Below, piece by piece: positions 50,717-58,831 of a DNA stretch of 64,000 bases. The position numbers and the translations under genes were made by a program. The notes under the pieces were generated by a model that was not told the DNA's origin, ran no database searches, and saw only the letters and a list, made by a program, of their open reading frames with translations. The number at the start of each line of letters is the position of its first letter. The first letter of the stretch is position 1. The stretch lies in contig CATXID010000008.1 of NCBI GenBank assembly GCA_958369225.1, positions 1 through 64,000 on the forward strand, given 5' to 3'. Source of the DNA: an uncultured Collinsella sp. GTDB lineage: Bacteria; Actinomycetota; Coriobacteriia; Coriobacteriales; Coriobacteriaceae.

Positions 50717-51649
50717 ATGGCTCGTCGTACGCCTTCTCAATTGAATATGCTGCTCGCCGTCGATAAGCCGGTGGGCTGTACGTCCCACGACGTGGTATCG
50801 CAGTGCCGACGCGCCCTCCATGAGCGACGCGTCGGCCATGCCGGTACGCTCGACCCCATGGCCTCGGGTGTCATGGTGGTGGGCGTGGGCCAGGCGACCC
50901 GTCTGCTGGGCATGCTAACCCTCGATACCAAAAGTTATGTCGCCGACATTTCGTTTGGCGTCGAGACCAATACCGATGACGCGGAGGGCGAGGCCGTCCG
51001 CACGGTGCCCGTTGCCCCCGAGCTGCACGATCTCGCTTACGCCCGTGAGCAGCTCGCCGCTATGCTTGGCCCGCAGATGCAGGTGCCGCCGGCGTTTTCG
51101 GCCATCTCGGTCAATGGCGTTCGCGCCTATAAGAGTGCTCGCGAGGGCAATGCGGTAGACTTGCCCCCGCGCCCCGTCGAGGTCTATGCCGCCGACCTGA
51201 TCGCCGTGAGCGGCGAGGGCGAAACGTGCGTCTGGACCGTGGCGTTTTCGGTAAGCAAGGGCACCTACATTCGCGCGCTCGCTCGCGATCTTGGTCGCGC
51301 CTGCGATAGTGCTGCGCATATTTCCGCGCTGCGCCGTACGGCCTCCGGCGTTGTTTCCATTGGCGCCTGTCATGCGGTAGAGGAGCTCTCTGCCGAGTCC
51401 GCTGCCGGTTTCGCTCTGGATCCCATCGCCGCCCTTGGTGCCGCGCGTGTCGATTTGCCGGGAAATCTTGCAGACGACCTGCTTTGTGGTCGCCGCATTC
51501 CCATTGAACGTGCGCTTGCGGACTTCGATGCGTCGAAGGCGCCGTTCGCGCTCGTGCTCGATGGTGGATTGAAGGCGCTTGCTCGAATCGAGGGCGGCCG
51601 CTTTGTGATGGAGCATGTCTTTCCGCAGGCGATCGGCGGTGTTCGATGA
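50717..51649 (+). CDS. truB: tRNA pseudouridine(55) synthase TruB
   Basis: TruB converts U55 in the tRNA T-loop to pseudouridine. The 310-residue protein has LAVDKPVGCTSHDVV, RVGHAGTLDPMASGVMVV with the catalytic Asp in GTLDP, and VSKGTYIRALARDLG (the RNA-binding loop), then a C-terminal PUA-like domain. It is 15 bases after nrnA and its stop overlaps ribF by four bases (ATGA). The ribosome-binding site is modest (TGGATGG). Confidence 0.95.
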   Translation: MARRTPSQLNMLLAVDKPVGCTSHDVVSQCRRALHERRVGHAGTLDPMASGVMVVGVGQATRLLGMLTLDTKSYVADISFGVETNTDDAEGEAVRTVPVAPELHDLAYAREQLAAMLGPQMQVPPAFSAISVNGVRAYKSAREGNAVDLPPRPVEVYAADLIAVSGEGETCVWTVAFSVSKGTYIRALARDLGRACDSAAHISALRRTASGVVSIGACHAVEELSAESAAGFALDPIAALGAARVDLPGNLADDLLCGRRIPIERALADFDASKAPFALVLDGGLKALARIEGGRFVMEHVFPQAIGGVR

Positions 51650-52653
51650 TGCTGGCGCCCCACGAGCTCGCGCGTATCTTTTTCGCGGGTGAGTTGGACG
51701 AGGCCCGTATCGTTTTTGCCGATGCATTTGATGGGTGCGAGTTCTTGGGTGCCGCGTCGATCGCCATTGGCGTGTTTGATGGTGTACATCGTGGGCACCG
51801 AGAGCTGATTGACGCGGTTGTTCGCGATGCACGTTCCCACGGCAGCAAAGCGGTCGTGGTCACCTTCGATCCTGATCCGGACGTCGTGGTGAGTCCGTCG
51901 CCCGCTCAAAAATTGATGACGACGGCCGACCGCCTGCATGCCCTGGCTCAAACCGGGGTCGATGCGGTGGTGGCCGTTCCCTTTACGCCCGCCGTGGCGG
52001 CACTCGATCATGTCGGGTTTCTGGCGCTGTTGTCGCGCGTTATCGACATTCGCTCCATTCGTGTAGGCAGCGACTTTAGGCTCGGCCGCGGCGGGGCTTC
52101 GGGCGTTGCCGAGATGCGCGCCTGGGGCACTGAGCGTGGGGTTGATGTTTACGGTCACGACCTTCTCTGCGTTAACGGGCAGACCGTCTGCGCCACGCGC
52201 GTCCGCCATGAGCTGGGTCAGGGTCATGTGGAGCTGGCTGCCGAGCTTCTCGGCCGTCCCTATATGCTGCGCGGCGTTGTGGCGGCTGGCCGTCACGAGG
52301 GCTCCGACATGGGCTTTCCCACGGCAAACATCCAGGTGCCCGACGGCATCCAAGTGCCTGCCGATGGCGTCTATGAGGGTCTGGTGCTGGTCGACGATAC
52401 CGTATGGCCTGCTGCCGTTAACGTCGGCCTGCCGCCGACCTATGCCGATGATGCCGCCTCGGCGCATCTCGAGGCCAACTTGATCGGCTATGCGGGCGAC
52501 CTGTATGGCGCTTCCGTGTCGCTGGCGTTTACGCGCTGGCTGCGTCCGTCTCGCGTGTTCGATTCCCTGGACGAGTTGATCGCGACCGTCGAGGGTAATA
52601 TCGACGATATCCGTCATAACTTGGGTGAGCAGGGGGTGAGTATCCGTGATTAG
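51646..52653 (+). CDS. ribF: Bifunctional riboflavin kinase/FAD synthetase RibF
   Basis: RibF phosphorylates riboflavin to FMN and adenylates it to FAD. The 335-residue protein has the N-terminal adenylyltransferase motif IAIGVFDGVHRGHRELIDAV, VTFDPDP, and RVGSDFRLGRGGASGV. The C-terminal riboflavin kinase domain has GHEGSDMGFPTANIQV-type GFPTAN and ADGVYEGLV, and ends YDD-like near 320. It overlaps truB by four bases and dnaG by eight bases, so the group is translationally coupled. Confidence 0.93.
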   Translation: MMLAPHELARIFFAGELDEARIVFADAFDGCEFLGAASIAIGVFDGVHRGHRELIDAVVRDARSHGSKAVVVTFDPDPDVVVSPSPAQKLMTTADRLHALAQTGVDAVVAVPFTPAVAALDHVGFLALLSRVIDIRSIRVGSDFRLGRGGASGVAEMRAWGTERGVDVYGHDLLCVNGQTVCATRVRHELGQGHVELAAELLGRPYMLRGVVAAGRHEGSDMGFPTANIQVPDGIQVPADGVYEGLVLVDDTVWPAAVNVGLPPTYADDAASAHLEANLIGYAGDLYGASVSLAFTRWLRPSRVFDSLDELIATVEGNIDDIRHNLGEQGVSIRD

Positions 52654-54760
52654 CGATGAGGAAAAAGATCAGGTACGCGCAGCGTCGGACCTGGTTGCCA
52701 TCGTGCAGGAAACGGTTGAGCTCAAGCCCCGCGGCCATGAGTTTTGGGGCTGCTGCCCGTTCCATGGCGAAAAGACCCCGTCGTTTCACATTATCCCTGC
52801 TACGCAGGTGTGGCACTGCTTTGGCTGCGGCGAGGGCGGCGACGTCTTTACCTATATCATGAAGCGCGAGAACCTGAGTTTTCCCGAGTCGATCCGCTAT
52901 TTGGCTGATCGTGCGGGCATTGAACTGCACGATACCGGTGCGCAGCGCGATCGCGGCACCAAGCGTGCTCGCATCTATGACCTGTGCGCCGAGACGGCTC
53001 AGTTCTACCACACCATGCTTATGCGCGGTAAGGACAGCCGTCCGCGCGAGTACTTTGCCAGCCGCGGTATGGGTGGCGATGTCTGCCGACGCTACTGCCT
53101 GGGTTTTGCGCCTGGTCGCAACGCGCTGGTTTCGCACCTGTCTCAGGCGGGCTTTACCCCGCAGGAGATGATCGACGCCAACGTGGCCGTAAGCCGTGGG
53201 CGCGGACAGCTCGCAGACCGCTTTTACGACCGTGTGATGTTTCCCATCTTTGATGAACAGGGTCACAATATCGCCTTTGGCGGGCGCATCATGGGCGATG
53301 GTCAGCCCAAGTACCTCAACACCGCCGAGACGAGCGTGTTTCATAAAAAGCGAAACCTCTATGGCTTTAACTGGGCCAAGGAGTTTATCGTTGCTCAGGA
53401 TACTGCCATCGTGGTGGAGGGCTATACCGATTGCATCGCCTGCTGGGAGGCGGGGATCAAAAATGTCGTCGCCACGCTGGGCACGGCGCTGACGGAACAT
53501 CACGTTAAGACGCTCGCCCGTTTTGCCAAGCGCATTGTATATATGTTCGATGGCGACGCCGCCGGTCAAAAGGCCGCTCGCCGCGCGATTCAGTTTATCG
53601 AGCAGGATTCGATGGACCTGCGCTGTGTGGTGCTGCCCGACGGCAACGACCCCATGGAGTTCATCACGGCGCATGGCGGCCAGGAGCTTCAGGCGCGCAT
53701 TGACGCGGCCGAGCCCCTCATGGACTTTGTGTACCGCTCGCTGCAGGAGTCGAGCGACATTACCACACCGGGCGGTCGCGCCAAGGCGCTCGAGGACGCG
53801 CTGACGCTCATCTATCCGCTACGTGACAGCTATATGATCGACACGTACTTTATCCAGATTGCCGACCTGTTGGGTTTGGACCTGGAGACCGTGCGCGCGA
53901 GTTCGGGCCGCGTGTTTCGCGATGTCGCCAAGCGTGAGGATGCTGAGCGCCGGCGTGAGCAGAACTACGAGCGTCAACGCGCGCAAGCTATGCGCGCGGG
54001 CAGCGCGGTCGGTCGGGCGTCTGGTCCGCAGGGGACGTCTCGCGGTGCCTGGGCCGCGGGTGCGACGCCGCCGGTGTCCGCACCGGTCGAGGAGGACCCG
54101 TACGACTACGTTCCGCTTGATGCCTATGGGGCCGCGCCGGTTGAGGTCGACGAGGATCTGCCGCCAATCGATGTGCCGGCGGGGATGGAAAGCGCTGCGC
54201 CCGTTGCCGATAGTTCAAGCGCGGCGGCAGCTCCGTCGATGCCGATTGTTTTGACCGATCTGGAGCGGAAATCCCTGGCGGGGGAGCGCGAGCTGCTGAC
54301 GATGCTCACGAGCTACCCCGATCTGTTCCGCACGTATGCCGATCGCATTTGTTCTATCGAGTGGGTCGACCCGCGTCACGAGTCCATTGCGTGGGCCGTG
54401 CTGGCAACGCCGCCGGGAACCGATCCTGCGGCATGCATGGATGCGGCGCGGGCGGTGTGTCCCGAGGCGGCGTCGCTTGTCAGCGCCGGGCGCATCTCGG
54501 CGACGAGCAAGCACCCGACCGAGACGAACATCGTCTTTATGCTCGATACGCTCGAGCTCTACACCATCAAACGTCGCATGCGAGCCGCGCAGGCCAAGTT
54601 GCGTCAGGACCGTTCACTCGACGATGAGGCTCGTCGCGTGCTGACGATGCAGGCGGTGCAAGATTCACAGCGCCAGCGCGAGCTCCAAAAGTCGATCGGT
54701 GGCGTGGCCGACCCGTTCCGTTTGATCGGTTTGGAGACCGCAGGTGCCGATCAGGCCTAG
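52646..54760 (+). CDS. dnaG: DNA primase
   Basis: DnaG makes RNA primers at the replication fork. The 704-residue protein has the N-terminal CHC2 zinc finger (CCPFHGEKTPSFHI and WHCFGCGEGGDVFTYIM), the TOPRIM core (AIVVEGYTDCIACWEAG, VYMFDGDAAGQKAARRA) and a C-terminal helicase-binding domain (ERELLTMLTSYP onward). Residues 430-530 form a low-complexity acidic and Ala/Pro-rich linker, longer than usual. The start is GTG 52646 inside the ribF end. rpoD follows after 110 bases, a conserved pairing of primase and sigma genes. Confidence 0.95.
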   Translation: MISDEEKDQVRAASDLVAIVQETVELKPRGHEFWGCCPFHGEKTPSFHIIPATQVWHCFGCGEGGDVFTYIMKRENLSFPESIRYLADRAGIELHDTGAQRDRGTKRARIYDLCAETAQFYHTMLMRGKDSRPREYFASRGMGGDVCRRYCLGFAPGRNALVSHLSQAGFTPQEMIDANVAVSRGRGQLADRFYDRVMFPIFDEQGHNIAFGGRIMGDGQPKYLNTAETSVFHKKRNLYGFNWAKEFIVAQDTAIVVEGYTDCIACWEAGIKNVVATLGTALTEHHVKTLARFAKRIVYMFDGDAAGQKAARRAIQFIEQDSMDLRCVVLPDGNDPMEFITAHGGQELQARIDAAEPLMDFVYRSLQESSDITTPGGRAKALEDALTLIYPLRDSYMIDTYFIQIADLLGLDLETVRASSGRVFRDVAKREDAERRREQNYERQRAQAMRAGSAVGRASGPQGTSRGAWAAGATPPVSAPVEEDPYDYVPLDAYGAAPVEVDEDLPPIDVPAGMESAAPVADSSSAAAAPSMPIVLTDLERKSLAGERELLTMLTSYPDLFRTYADRICSIEWVDPRHESIAWAVLATPPGTDPAACMDAARAVCPEAASLVSAGRISATSKHPTETNIVFMLDTLELYTIKRRMRAAQAKLRQDRSLDDEARRVLTMQAVQDSQRQRELQKSIGGVADPFRLIGLETAGADQA

Positions 54761-54870
54761 ATGTTGTGGTCAACCAGCGTATTCTCGCCTATATCCTGTC
54801 TTTATTTTGGGTATAGAGGTCTACGTGTGTGCTAAAGTATTGAGTCCTGTGGACTACGAAGGGAGAATCT

Positions 54871-56211
54871 GTGCCAAAAAAGACTGAGAGCACGGGTACT
54901 GGGCTGGAATCCTACGTTGCAAAGCTCATGGGCAATGGCTCAAACAGGACTTCGGTAACCGAGGACGAGATTCAGGTCGCCCTGAAGGATATCGATGTTA
55001 CTGATGAGCAGCTCAACGCGGTGTATTCCGCGCTGCGCAACAGCGGCATCCAGATTATCTCCGCGAGCGGAAACGACGACGCCCCGATGGACGTCGACGA
55101 TGACGATAACGATACCGACGATTTCGACGATGACGAGCACGATTCCGGCTCGCTTGACGATCACGAGCTTAAGATGGCCCGCCAGGCCGATGCCGAGATG
55201 GGCTCTTCCAAGAGCAAGAAGAAGCGCACCGTGCGCACGTCCCGTTCGCGTTCGCGCGTGCGCGGCATCGATGCCTCCACGGTGATGCTGACCGGCGATC
55301 CGGTTCGTATGTACCTCAAGGAGATCGGTAAGGTCGACCTGCTGACCGCATCTGAAGAGGTCGATCTGGCCATGAAGATCGAGGCCGGTCTCGAGGCTAC
55401 CGAGAAGCTCGAGGCTGCCGATGCAGGCGAGATTGAACTCACACGCTCCGAGATGCGTCGACTTACGCGTATTGAGAATGTTGGTCTTGAGGCCAAGCAG
55501 GCGCTCATCAGCGCAAACCTGCGTCTGGTCGTCTCCATCGCCAAGCGCTATGTCGGCCGTGGCATGCTGTTCCTGGATCTGATTCAGGAGGGCAACCTCG
55601 GTCTAATCCGCGCCGTCGAGAAGTTCGACTACCAGAAGGGCTTTAAGTTCTCCACGTACGCCACGTGGTGGATCCGTCAGGCCATTACGCGCGCTATTGC
55701 CGACCAGGCCCGCACCATCCGTATTCCCGTGCACATGGTCGAGACCATCAACAAGCTCGTCCGCGTGCAACGCCAGCTCCTCCAGGATCTGGGTCGCGAC
55801 CCGACCCCTGAGGAGATCGGTGCTGAGATGGACATGAGCGCCGACCGCGTCCGCGAGATCCAGAAGATTTCGCAGGAGCCCGTGTCGCTCGAGACCCCGA
55901 TCGGTGAGGAAGAGGATTCCCAGCTGGGCGACTTCATCGAGGACTCCCAGGCTATCGTTCCGCCCGATGCCGCCAGCTTCTCCATGCTGCAGGAGCAGCT
56001 CACCCAGGTGCTCGATTCGCTTGCCGATCGTGAGCGCAAGGTTATCGAGCTGCGCTTTGGTCTCGTTGACGGACATCCCCGCACGCTCGAGGAAGTCGGT
56101 CGCGAGTTTGGCGTCACACGCGAGCGTATCCGCCAGATCGAGTCCAAGACCCTGGCCAAGCTCCGTCACCCGAGCCGCTCGAGCAAGCTGAAGGACTACA
56201 TCGAAAGCTAG
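54871..56211 (+). CDS. rpoD: Primary RNA polymerase sigma factor (sigma-70/SigA)
   Basis: The 446-residue protein has an acidic N-terminal segment (VDDDDNDTDDFDDDEHDS at about 70-90) and sigma-1.2 (DPVRMYLKEIGKVDLLT). Sigma-2 follows (LRLVVSIAKRYVGRGMLFLD, LIQEGNLGLIRAVEKFDYQK, then the -10 recognition YATWWIRQAITRAIADQ), then sigma-3. Sigma-4.2 has TLEEVGREFGVTRERIRQIE. Start is GTG 54871 with AAGGGAG. It directs RNA polymerase to housekeeping promoters. A terminator sits 12 bases after the stop. Confidence 0.97.
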   Translation: MPKKTESTGTGLESYVAKLMGNGSNRTSVTEDEIQVALKDIDVTDEQLNAVYSALRNSGIQIISASGNDDAPMDVDDDDNDTDDFDDDEHDSGSLDDHELKMARQADAEMGSSKSKKKRTVRTSRSRSRVRGIDASTVMLTGDPVRMYLKEIGKVDLLTASEEVDLAMKIEAGLEATEKLEAADAGEIELTRSEMRRLTRIENVGLEAKQALISANLRLVVSIAKRYVGRGMLFLDLIQEGNLGLIRAVEKFDYQKGFKFSTYATWWIRQAITRAIADQARTIRIPVHMVETINKLVRVQRQLLQDLGRDPTPEEIGAEMDMSADRVREIQKISQEPVSLETPIGEEEDSQLGDFIEDSQAIVPPDAASFSMLQEQLTQVLDSLADRERKVIELRFGLVDGHPRTLEEVGREFGVTRERIRQIESKTLAKLRHPSRSSKLKDYIES

Positions 56212-56222
56212 TCAAGCAAGAG

Positions 56223-56255
56223 GCGCCCTCAAGCACATCCGCTTGAGGGCGCTTT
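56223..56255 (+). terminator. Terminator after rpoD
   Basis: GCGCCCTCAAGC (56223-56234) and GCTTGAGGGCGC (56241-56252) are perfect 12-bp arms followed by TTT. Confidence 0.85.
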
Positions 56256-56259
56256 ATGT

Positions 56260-56313
56260 AGTCATTGGGGACGTTCTTGAATGGCTAGTCGTTTAAGAAC
56301 GTCCCCAATGACT
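56260..56313. repeat. 19-bp perfect inverted repeat (REP-like)
   Basis: AGTCATTGGGGACGTTCTT (56260-56278) is exactly inverted at 56295-56313 around 16 bases. The core ATTGGGGAC resembles repeats linked to RAYT/IS200-type transposases in other bacteria; no such gene is in view. It immediately follows the rpoD terminator. Confidence 0.8.
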
Positions 56314-56340
56314 GGGTCGGAAAATTTCTTAAAAAAGTTC

Positions 56341-56368
56341 TTGCCCTTCGCCCAATCGTCCGTATAAT
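56341..56368 (+). promoter_or_regulatory. Promoter of the tRNA-Asn pair
   Basis: TTGCCC (56341-56346), a 16-base spacer and a consensus TATAAT (56363-56368) sit 30 bases before the first tRNA-Asn. Confidence 0.7.
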
Positions 56369-56398
56369 AAACTTCGTTGCTTGAGAGCACGCACCTAT

Positions 56399-56473
56399 TC
56401 CTCGGTAGCTCAATGGTAGAGCACGCGGCTGTTAACCGCGCTGTTGTAGGTTCGAGTCCTACCCGGGGAGCCA
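56399..56473 (+). tRNA. tRNA-Asn (anticodon GTT), copy 1
   Basis: This is a 75-base cloverleaf with acceptor TCCTCGG/CCGGGGA, D-arm GCTC/GAGC, anticodon arm CGCGG-CTGTTAA-CCGCG, T-arm GTAGG/CCTAC and an encoded CCA. Confidence 0.97.
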
Positions 56474-56507
56474 GAATTTCTCAGCCCATTTCGCTGGGCT
56501 TTTAAAT

Positions 56508-56582
56508 TCCTCGGTAGCTCAATGGTAGAGCACGCGGCTGTTAACCGCGCTGTTGTAGGTTCGAGTCCTACCCGGGGAGCCA
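56508..56582 (+). tRNA. tRNA-Asn (anticodon GTT), copy 2
   Basis: The sequence is identical to copy 1, including the CCA, 109 bases downstream. A short AGCCCA/TGGGCT hairpin lies between the two copies. Confidence 0.97.
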
Positions 56583-56590
56583 GGTTTTAA

Positions 56591-56618
56591 AACCCGTCGC
56601 TTATGCGGCGGGTTTTTT
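56591..56618 (+). terminator. Terminator after the tRNA-Asn pair
   Basis: AACCCGTCGC (56591-56600) and GCGGCGGGTT (56605-56614) with one wobble, then a T run. Confidence 0.85.
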
Positions 56619-56776
56619 CATGCCGCGATCGCCGGCGGCGAACGTTGCCGTATCAACATTTCGTGTCGAGGATGTAATCGCGAACCCCGTGGCCTTAACA
56701 TGGCGCGGTCGTTGTAAAATGTTGGAATGATTGCTCCCACGACATGGTGCAGCGAGCACCAGAAAAGGAGATTCTT

Positions 56777-57133
56777 GTGTCTGAGACCATTAACGGCAGC
56801 CTGAGCGTCTCGAACGACGTTATTGCCGATATTGCCGGTTATGCCGCGATGACGTGCTACGGCGTCGTCGGTATGGCCGAACAGCTGCAGGGCGCCGAGA
56901 GCGTGCGCCTGCTTGCCGGCCAGCGCCTCCGCAAGGGCGTGCTTGTTTCCGCCGACGAGAACGGCCTTACGGTCGACCTTCACGTCGTGCTCGAGAACGG
57001 CGTCAACATGAAGTCCGTCTGCCACAATCTTTCGAGCTCCGTCGCCTTCACCCTGCAGGAGATCGCCCAAATCGATCCCGCCAGCCTCAAGATCGGCATT
57101 CACATCGACGCGCTCAAGAGCCGTCTGAACTAG
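56777..57133 (+). CDS. Asp23/Gls24 (DUF322) family protein
   Basis: The 118-residue protein has the family pattern: NGSLSVSNDVIADIAGYAAM, GVVGMA, VDLHVVLENGVNMKSVCHNL and the C-terminal VGIHIDxL-like stretch. Members are envelope-associated or cytoplasmic and help alkaline or envelope stress tolerance. GTG 56777 after AAAGGAG is the likely start. It precedes a DAK2-domain gene by 27 bases, the arrangement found in many Gram-positive bacteria, where the pair often follows rpmB. Confidence 0.88.
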   Translation: MSETINGSLSVSNDVIADIAGYAAMTCYGVVGMAEQLQGAESVRLLAGQRLRKGVLVSADENGLTVDLHVVLENGVNMKSVCHNLSSSVAFTLQEIAQIDPASLKIGIHIDALKSRLN

Positions 57134-57160
57134 CATCCGAATACGGAGATTTCATCACTT

Positions 57161-58822
57161 ATGATTGCAAAGACCATTCGCACCTGTTTTCCGATCGCTG
57201 CGGCTGCCGTTTCCGAAAAGGCCGAGGAGATCAACAAGCTCAACGTCTTCCCCGTACCCGACGGTGACACCGGCACCAACATGTCGCTTACGCTCGCCTC
57301 GGTGACCAAGGAGCTTTCCGCCCTTCCCGCCGATGCCGACATGGAGGCCATTGCTGGCGCCATCACCCACGGCTCCCTGATGGGCGCCCGCGGCAACTCC
57401 GGCGTCATCACCTCGCAGATCCTGCGCGGTGTGGCCGAGGGCCTTGTCTCTGCCGATGAGCCCGTTACGTCCGCCAATATCGCCTTCGCCTTCCGTCGTG
57501 CCGTCAAGGTTGCCTTCCAGGCTGTTCGTAAGCCCATCGAGGGCACGATCCTCACGGTCCTGCGTGATGTTTCGACCAAGGCAGACGAGTGCGAGAAGAA
57601 GAAGTTCTCTGCCGAGGATGCGCTCGACGCCATCGTCGTCGAGGCTTACCAGTCCGTCGCCCGCACGCCCGACCTACTGCCCGTCCTCAAGGAGAACGGC
57701 GTGGTCGACTCCGGCGCCTTTGGCTTTGCCATCTTCTTGGAGAACTTTGTTGCCGCCGCCCTTGGCCGCAGCACCGTGGTCGAGGATTTCTCCGCTACGT
57801 TTGATTCCGCCGGCTCTGCTCGCGACGCCGCTCTTGGCCGTGTTGAGATCGAGGCCAACGACGACTGGGAGGGCTCGGAGTTCCGCTACTGCAACGAGTT
57901 CCTCTTTAAGGCCGACGCCCCCTTTGACGAGGACGAGTGCCTGAAGTTCCTGGGCTCCATGGGCGACTGCGAGCTGCTCGTTGGTGCCTATCCCGACTAC
58001 AAGATCCACGTGCACTCCAACACCCCCAACCTGGTGCTCGAGCACATGCTTCAGCTTGGTCAGATCTACGAGGTCTTTATCCATAACATGGAGATGGAGG
58101 CCCACGACCGCACCGCTAAGATCCATGAGGATCAGGAGAAGTCTGCCGAGCCCGCGAAGGCTCTGGGCTTTGTCGCCGTTGCGGCTGGCTCTGGTGAGGC
58201 TGACATCCTCAAGTCCCTCGGCGTCGATGTGATCGTGTCGGGTGGCCAGACCATGAACCCCTCGACCGCCGACTTGCTGGGCGCCGTCGACCAGGTCAAC
58301 GCGACCTCGGTCATCATCCTGCCCAACAACGGCAACATCCGCATGGCTGCCGAGGCCGCTGCCTCTGCCTGCACCGACAAGAAGGTTGCCGTCGTTCCCA
58401 CCAAGACCGTCCCGCAGGCCTTCTCCGCGCTGTTCGCGGTCCTGCCCGATTCCGAGCTCGAGGACGCCGTTGCCGCTATGGTCGACGCTATCAGCGAGGT
58501 CCGCGATGGCGAGGTCACCCGCGCCGTGCGCGACTCCAGCGCCTCCGACGGCTCGCCGATTCACTCCGGTGACGTCATGGGTATCATCGCCGGCTCCATC
58601 GATGTGGTCGGCTCCGACGTGAAGCAGGTCACGCTCGACTGCATCAACCGCATGCAGGAGGAAGAGGAGGGCGACGCGCTGACGATTCTGGCTGGCGAGG
58701 ATTTGTCCGATGAGGCCTTCCAGGAGATCGTCGATGCCATCGAGGAGGCTCAGCCCGATCTGGAGATCGACGCCCATCGTGGCGAGCAGCCGCTCTATCC
58801 CGTGATCTTCTCGATCGAGTAG
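57161..58822 (+). CDS. fakA: DAK2-domain protein, FakA/YloV-like fatty acid kinase
   Basis: FakA phosphorylates fatty acids held by FakB, feeding phospholipid synthesis through PlsX. The 553-residue protein has the nucleotide/metal motif NVFPVPDGDTGTNMSLTL, GSLMGARGNSGVITSQILRG, and an FNNG-type middle domain with GELLVG-like EL and DYKIHVHSN. The C-terminal DegV-like part includes SGGQTMNPST (a nucleophile-bearing TxxPS-type loop in this family) and VIILPNNGNI. No fakB/degV gene is in this window, though plsX lies 5 kb downstream. Start ATG 57161. Confidence 0.9.
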   Translation: MIAKTIRTCFPIAAAAVSEKAEEINKLNVFPVPDGDTGTNMSLTLASVTKELSALPADADMEAIAGAITHGSLMGARGNSGVITSQILRGVAEGLVSADEPVTSANIAFAFRRAVKVAFQAVRKPIEGTILTVLRDVSTKADECEKKKFSAEDALDAIVVEAYQSVARTPDLLPVLKENGVVDSGAFGFAIFLENFVAAALGRSTVVEDFSATFDSAGSARDAALGRVEIEANDDWEGSEFRYCNEFLFKADAPFDEDECLKFLGSMGDCELLVGAYPDYKIHVHSNTPNLVLEHMLQLGQIYEVFIHNMEMEAHDRTAKIHEDQEKSAEPAKALGFVAVAAGSGEADILKSLGVDVIVSGGQTMNPSTADLLGAVDQVNATSVIILPNNGNIRMAAEAAASACTDKKVAVVPTKTVPQAFSALFAVLPDSELEDAVAAMVDAISEVRDGEVTRAVRDSSASDGSPIHSGDVMGIIAGSIDVVGSDVKQVTLDCINRMQEEEEGDALTILAGEDLSDEAFQEIVDAIEEAQPDLEIDAHRGEQPLYPVIFSIE

Positions 58823-58831
58823 GCTCTGCCC

